Below are positions 5,717-8,006 of a stretch of DNA of 8,006 nt, piece after piece. Origin of the DNA: Acidobacteriota bacterium (lineage in GTDB: Bacteria > Acidobacteriota > Terriglobia > Terriglobales > Acidobacteriaceae); assembly GCA_003225655.1 (NCBI GenBank), contig QIAW01000387.1:1407-9412 (forward strand), in the 5' to 3' direction. Below the pieces are notes generated by a model, which was given only the letters and a program-made list of their open reading frames with translations, had not been told where the DNA came from and searched no databases. The position numbers and the translations under genes are program-made. Every line of letters begins with the position of its first letter. Position 1 is the stretch's first letter.

Positions 5717-5882
5717 ATGCGCTCTTTTTCGACGTCACTGCGTAAAACGTTGAATACCTCTGCTCCACATCGCTGCCGTTGCAATGGGGACAGCGGACCC
5801 GGTCCTTCTCGTGCTGGTCGATGGAAAGTACTTTGGAAAAGGGTTTCTGACAGGATTTGCAGTAATAATCATAATAGGGCAT
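5715..5882 (-). CDS. FmdB-type zinc-ribbon protein
   Basis: 55-residue small protein of the FmdB/CxxC-CxxC zinc-ribbon type, often annotated as a putative regulatory protein; its biochemical role is unknown. It starts MPYYDYYCKSCQKPF, the family's usual opening (aromatic residues, then the first CxxC). The four zinc ligands are C8, C11, C31 and C34 (CPHCNGS), with the expected spacing of 19 residues between pairs, and it ends in a Tyr/Phe-rich strand and a lysine tail (FYAVTSKKSA). The ATG at 5882 has AAGGTG five to six bases upstream. The gene converges on the SIMPL gene (stop to stop 43 bases) and diverges from the M2 peptidase gene. Zinc-ribbon proteins of this kind may bind nucleic acid or ribosomes; that is general to the fold, not shown here. 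Confidence 0.85.
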   Translation of the reverse strand: MPYYDYYCKSCQKPFSKVLSIDQHEKDRVRCPHCNGSDVEQRYSTFYAVTSKKSA

Positions 5883-5916
5883 ACAACACCTTCCCGAGAA
5901 AATTCCGCGCTGAAAT

Positions 5917-5960
5917 AAAAATCACCACCCGATCAATAATTTCTCAACATGGTGATGTTT
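5917..5960. repeat. Long-armed inverted repeat in the divergent spacer before the M2 peptidase gene
   Basis: The arms 5917-5927 and 5950-5960 match as inverted repeats at 10 of 11 positions, with the core ATCACCA / TGGTGAT perfect, around 22 bases of AT-rich DNA. It lies 35 bases upstream of the zinc-ribbon gene and about 80 bases upstream of the M2 gene. A related GGTGATG occurs at 5992-5998, nearer the M2 promoter. Its position between two divergent genes favours a shared operator over a terminator. Confidence 0.35.
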
Positions 5961-6005
5961 AGCTTTAACTTTAGACCCGATTCCCACCTGCGGTGATGCC
6001 TCGAG

Positions 6006-6011
6006 TACAAT
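6006..6011 (+). promoter_or_regulatory. Candidate -10 box of the M2 peptidase gene
   Basis: TACAAT matches TATAAT at five of six positions and lies 27 bases before the M2 start codon. No good -35 box is found 16-18 bases upstream, so the promoter may depend on an activator or another sigma factor. The AAGGAG ribosome site follows at 6025-6030. Confidence 0.35.
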
Positions 6012-6038
6012 AGTTTGTTTTTCGAAGGAGTGTTGAAC

Positions 6039-7970
6039 ATGCGTACTCGCGCCTGCCGTTCTTCTCTGCTCACGATCTGCTGTCTTCTGACTACTTTCAT
6101 TGCTTTAGCGCAAAAGCCCGCTGGCAAGAAAGCACCAGCCGTGCACAAATCTGCGGCAGCAACTCACGCCACCGCCGCAGACGCCATAAAATTTGTGGAT
6201 GACGCGGAGAAGCGGCTGGCCGATGTCACCGTGAAGAGCAACCGCGCCGACTGGGTGCAGGCTACCTACATCACCGACGATACCGAAGCCATCGCCGCCG
6301 ATGGAGAAAAAGAAGCTACCGCTCTCAGCACCGAATACGCGCTGGGCGCGGCCAAATACACCGGCCTGCAGCTTCCGCCTGATGTTGCTCGCAAGCTGCT
6401 GCTGCTCAGGATTTCCATCACCTTGCCGGCGCCGACGAACCCGGCCGAGCAGGAAGAGCTCACCAAGCTGCGCGTAGGACTGGAGGCCGACTACGGTAAA
6501 GGAAAGTATTGCCCATCACAAGCCGCGGGCGAATCTTCTCCTGCTGCCGCCAACGCCTTTGCCGACGCAGAAGACAAGTGCCTGGATATCACCGCCCTAG
6601 AGCGGCTGATGGCCCAGAGCCGCGACCCCAAGCAGTTGCTCGATCTGTGGGTGGGCTGGCACAAGATCTCACCGCCCATGCGCCCACGCTACGCCCGCCT
6701 GACCGAGCTCTCGAACAAAGGCGCGCGCGAACTCGGCTTCAGCGACGTGGGCGTGCTCTGGCGTGCAGGCTATGACATGCCTCCTGACCAGTTCACCTCT
6801 GACCTGGAACGGTTGTGGCAACAGGTGAGGCCATTGTATCTATCGCTGCATGCCTATGTGCGCTCGCAATTGGTGAAGAAATATGGGCCGGCGGTAGTCC
6901 CACCGAACGGCCCCATTCCCGCCCACCTGCTGGGAAATATGTGGGCCCAGGAGTGGGGAAACATCTACCAGCTGGTGGCCCCGCCCGATGTGAAGGCGCC
7001 GTACGATCTGGACGAATTGCTGAAGGCCAAAAAAGTTGCGCCGCTCGACATGGTCCATTACGGTGAAAACTTCTTTAAGTCACTCGGCTTCTCGCCCCAT
7101 CCGCAGAGCTTCTGGGATCGCTCGCAGTTCACCAAGCCGCGTGACCGCGACGTGGTATGCCACGCCAGCGCCTGGGACATCGACAACCAGGAAGACGTCC
7201 GCCTGAAAATGTGCATCCAGGTTCGGGGCGAAGACTTTATCACCGTGCACCACGAACTGGGGCACACCTTCTACTTCCGCGCCTATGAAAACCAGCCGTA
7301 CCTTTTCAAGGGCGGCGCCAATGACGGGTTCCACGAGGCCATTGGCGATACCATGGCCCTCTCGGTGACTCCGGAATACCTGCATCAAGTCGGACTGCTC
7401 GACCAGGTACCCCCGGCTTCGAATGCTGCCGGCAGCAGCGACGCCGATATCGCTTATCTGCTGCGCCAGGCGCTGGATAAGGTCGCCTTCCTGCCCTTCG
7501 GATTGCTCATCGATCAGTGGCGCTGGAAAGTTTTCTCCGGTGAAATCAAGCCCGAGGATTACAACAAATCCTGGTGGGAGCTGCGCCTGAAGTATCAGGG
7601 CGTCTCCCCACCAGTCGCGCGCAGTGAGGCCGATTTTGATCCCGGCGCAAAGTATCACGTCGCCGCCAGCGTCCCCTATATGCGCTATTTTCTGGCGCGC
7701 ATTTATCAATTCCAGTTCCAGCGCGCCTTGTGCAAAGAGGCCGGAGTCGCCGGGCCACTCTACCGCTGCTCTATCTATGGCAACAAGGCAGCGGGAGCCA
7801 AGCTGAACAAGATGCTGGCCATGGGTGCCAGCAAGCCCTGGCCGGATGCGATGGAAGCCCTGACCGGACAACGGGAAGGCGATGCGACTGCAATCCTGGA
7901 TTACTTCGCTCCACTGAAGAAGTGGCTCGACGAACAGAATGCCAAGAACAACGCGCCGATGGGATGGTAG
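6039..7970 (+). CDS. Secreted M2 family zinc peptidase (peptidyl-dipeptidase A, ACE homologue)
   Basis: 643-residue exported zinc metallopeptidase of the M2 family; it removes dipeptides from the C-terminus of peptides, like angiotensin-converting enzyme. A signal peptide covers residues 1 to about 25 (SSLLTICCLLTTFIALAQ), followed by a Lys/Ala/Pro linker to about 48. The zinc site is complete: H405-E406-L-G-H409 and E433 in GFHEAIGD. Residues matching ACE substrate and chloride ligands are also present: H375 in CHASAWD, K538 and H540 in GAKYHV, R549 and Y550 in PYMRYF, and the Arg of WWELRLKYQG. The closing GPLYRCSIYG, KAGAKL-type and WLDEQN segments also follow ACE. One M2 domain, the usual bacterial form. 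The ATG at 6039 is chosen for AAGGAG eight bases before it. No operon partner is visible; with the S9D enzyme it points to outside-the-cytoplasm peptide use. Specificity in bacteria is inferred. Confidence 0.95.
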   Translation: MRTRACRSSLLTICCLLTTFIALAQKPAGKKAPAVHKSAAATHATAADAIKFVDDAEKRLADVTVKSNRADWVQATYITDDTEAIAADGEKEATALSTEYALGAAKYTGLQLPPDVARKLLLLRISITLPAPTNPAEQEELTKLRVGLEADYGKGKYCPSQAAGESSPAAANAFADAEDKCLDITALERLMAQSRDPKQLLDLWVGWHKISPPMRPRYARLTELSNKGARELGFSDVGVLWRAGYDMPPDQFTSDLERLWQQVRPLYLSLHAYVRSQLVKKYGPAVVPPNGPIPAHLLGNMWAQEWGNIYQLVAPPDVKAPYDLDELLKAKKVAPLDMVHYGENFFKSLGFSPHPQSFWDRSQFTKPRDRDVVCHASAWDIDNQEDVRLKMCIQVRGEDFITVHHELGHTFYFRAYENQPYLFKGGANDGFHEAIGDTMALSVTPEYLHQVGLLDQVPPASNAAGSSDADIAYLLRQALDKVAFLPFGLLIDQWRWKVFSGEIKPEDYNKSWWELRLKYQGVSPPVARSEADFDPGAKYHVAASVPYMRYFLARIYQFQFQRALCKEAGVAGPLYRCSIYGNKAAGAKLNKMLAMGASKPWPDAMEALTGQREGDATAILDYFAPLKKWLDEQNAKNNAPMGW

Positions 7971-7982
7971 AAGAATCGGCGG

Positions 7983-8006
7983 GGAATTGAGTAATCGGGT
8001 AATTGT
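7983..8006. repeat. Degenerate 8-bp tandem repeat, running off the window
   Basis: Three octamers in a row, GGAATTGA, GTAATCGG and GTAATTGT, share the pattern G-T-A-A-T-Y-G with changes. The array starts 12 bases after the M2 stop codon and is cut by the window edge, so the copy number is unknown. No hairpin terminator is visible for the M2 gene in the 36 bases available. Confidence 0.5.

Noticed and set aside
6015..6038. TTG at 6015 as the M2 peptidase start
   Set aside because: It would translate the ribosome site itself; ATG 6039 follows AAGGAG by eight bases and begins a clean signal peptide.
7080..7871. Long open frame (263 codons) on the minus strand
   Set aside because: Lies wholly inside the M2 peptidase gene, whose protein matches its family throughout; the antisense translation has no recognisable domain.
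1..8006. CRISPR arrays, tRNA or rRNA genes, transposons, phage genes
   Set aside because: No regularly spaced repeats, cloverleaf-like segments, rRNA motifs, terminal inverted repeats or integrase/transposase motifs were found on reading both strands.

Overview
The window looks like a piece of a soil-type bacterial chromosome, most likely from the Acidobacteria. That placement is an inference: it rests on the mix of secreted S9D and M2 peptidases, a DUF2089/SHOCT operon, a SIMPL protein and an FmdB-type zinc ribbon, and on moderately GC-rich coding DNA broken by short AT-rich control regions. There are no rRNA, tRNA, CRISPR, transposase or phage genes.

Layout from left to right. Bases 1-306 (or a little further) hold the 5' part of a Y-family DNA polymerase gene on the minus strand, cut off by the window edge inside its SID(E) catalytic motif. 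A short divergent spacer separates it from a plus-strand gene at 490-2956 for a secreted S9D (glutamyl-endopeptidase-like) peptidase; this gene carries a one-base frameshift in a run of five C. From 4147 down to about 3058 lies a compact three-gene minus-strand operon: a DUF2089 helix-turn-helix protein, a small membrane protein (joined by an ATGA overlap) and a SHOCT-like protein interrupted by an in-frame amber codon. It has a strong promoter in a very AT-rich spacer and a probable terminator at 3004-3048.

On the other side of the AT-rich spacer is trmO (4331-4819, plus strand), for a tRNA m6t6A37 methyltransferase. It is followed by a membrane-anchored SIMPL-domain protein (4907-5671). A 55-residue FmdB-type zinc-ribbon gene (5715-5882, minus) converges on the SIMPL gene and diverges from a large secreted M2 peptidase gene (6039-7970), a bacterial homologue of angiotensin-converting enzyme with its catalytic and ligand residues intact. 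The last 24 bases are the start of a degenerate 8-bp tandem repeat that runs off the window.

How the genes relate: the two exported peptidases would act outside the cytoplasm in peptide breakdown, and the SIMPL protein would also sit in the envelope. The DUF2089-membrane-SHOCT operon is the least understood part and the best candidate for an undescribed system: a probable DNA-binding regulator, a membrane peptide and a partner sharing a short helical motif with the regulator. A striking secondary point is that two genes are visibly interrupted (frameshift; amber codon) and a third has a start that makes sense only with another one-base correction. This could be real decay or error in the sequence, and the window alone cannot tell which.
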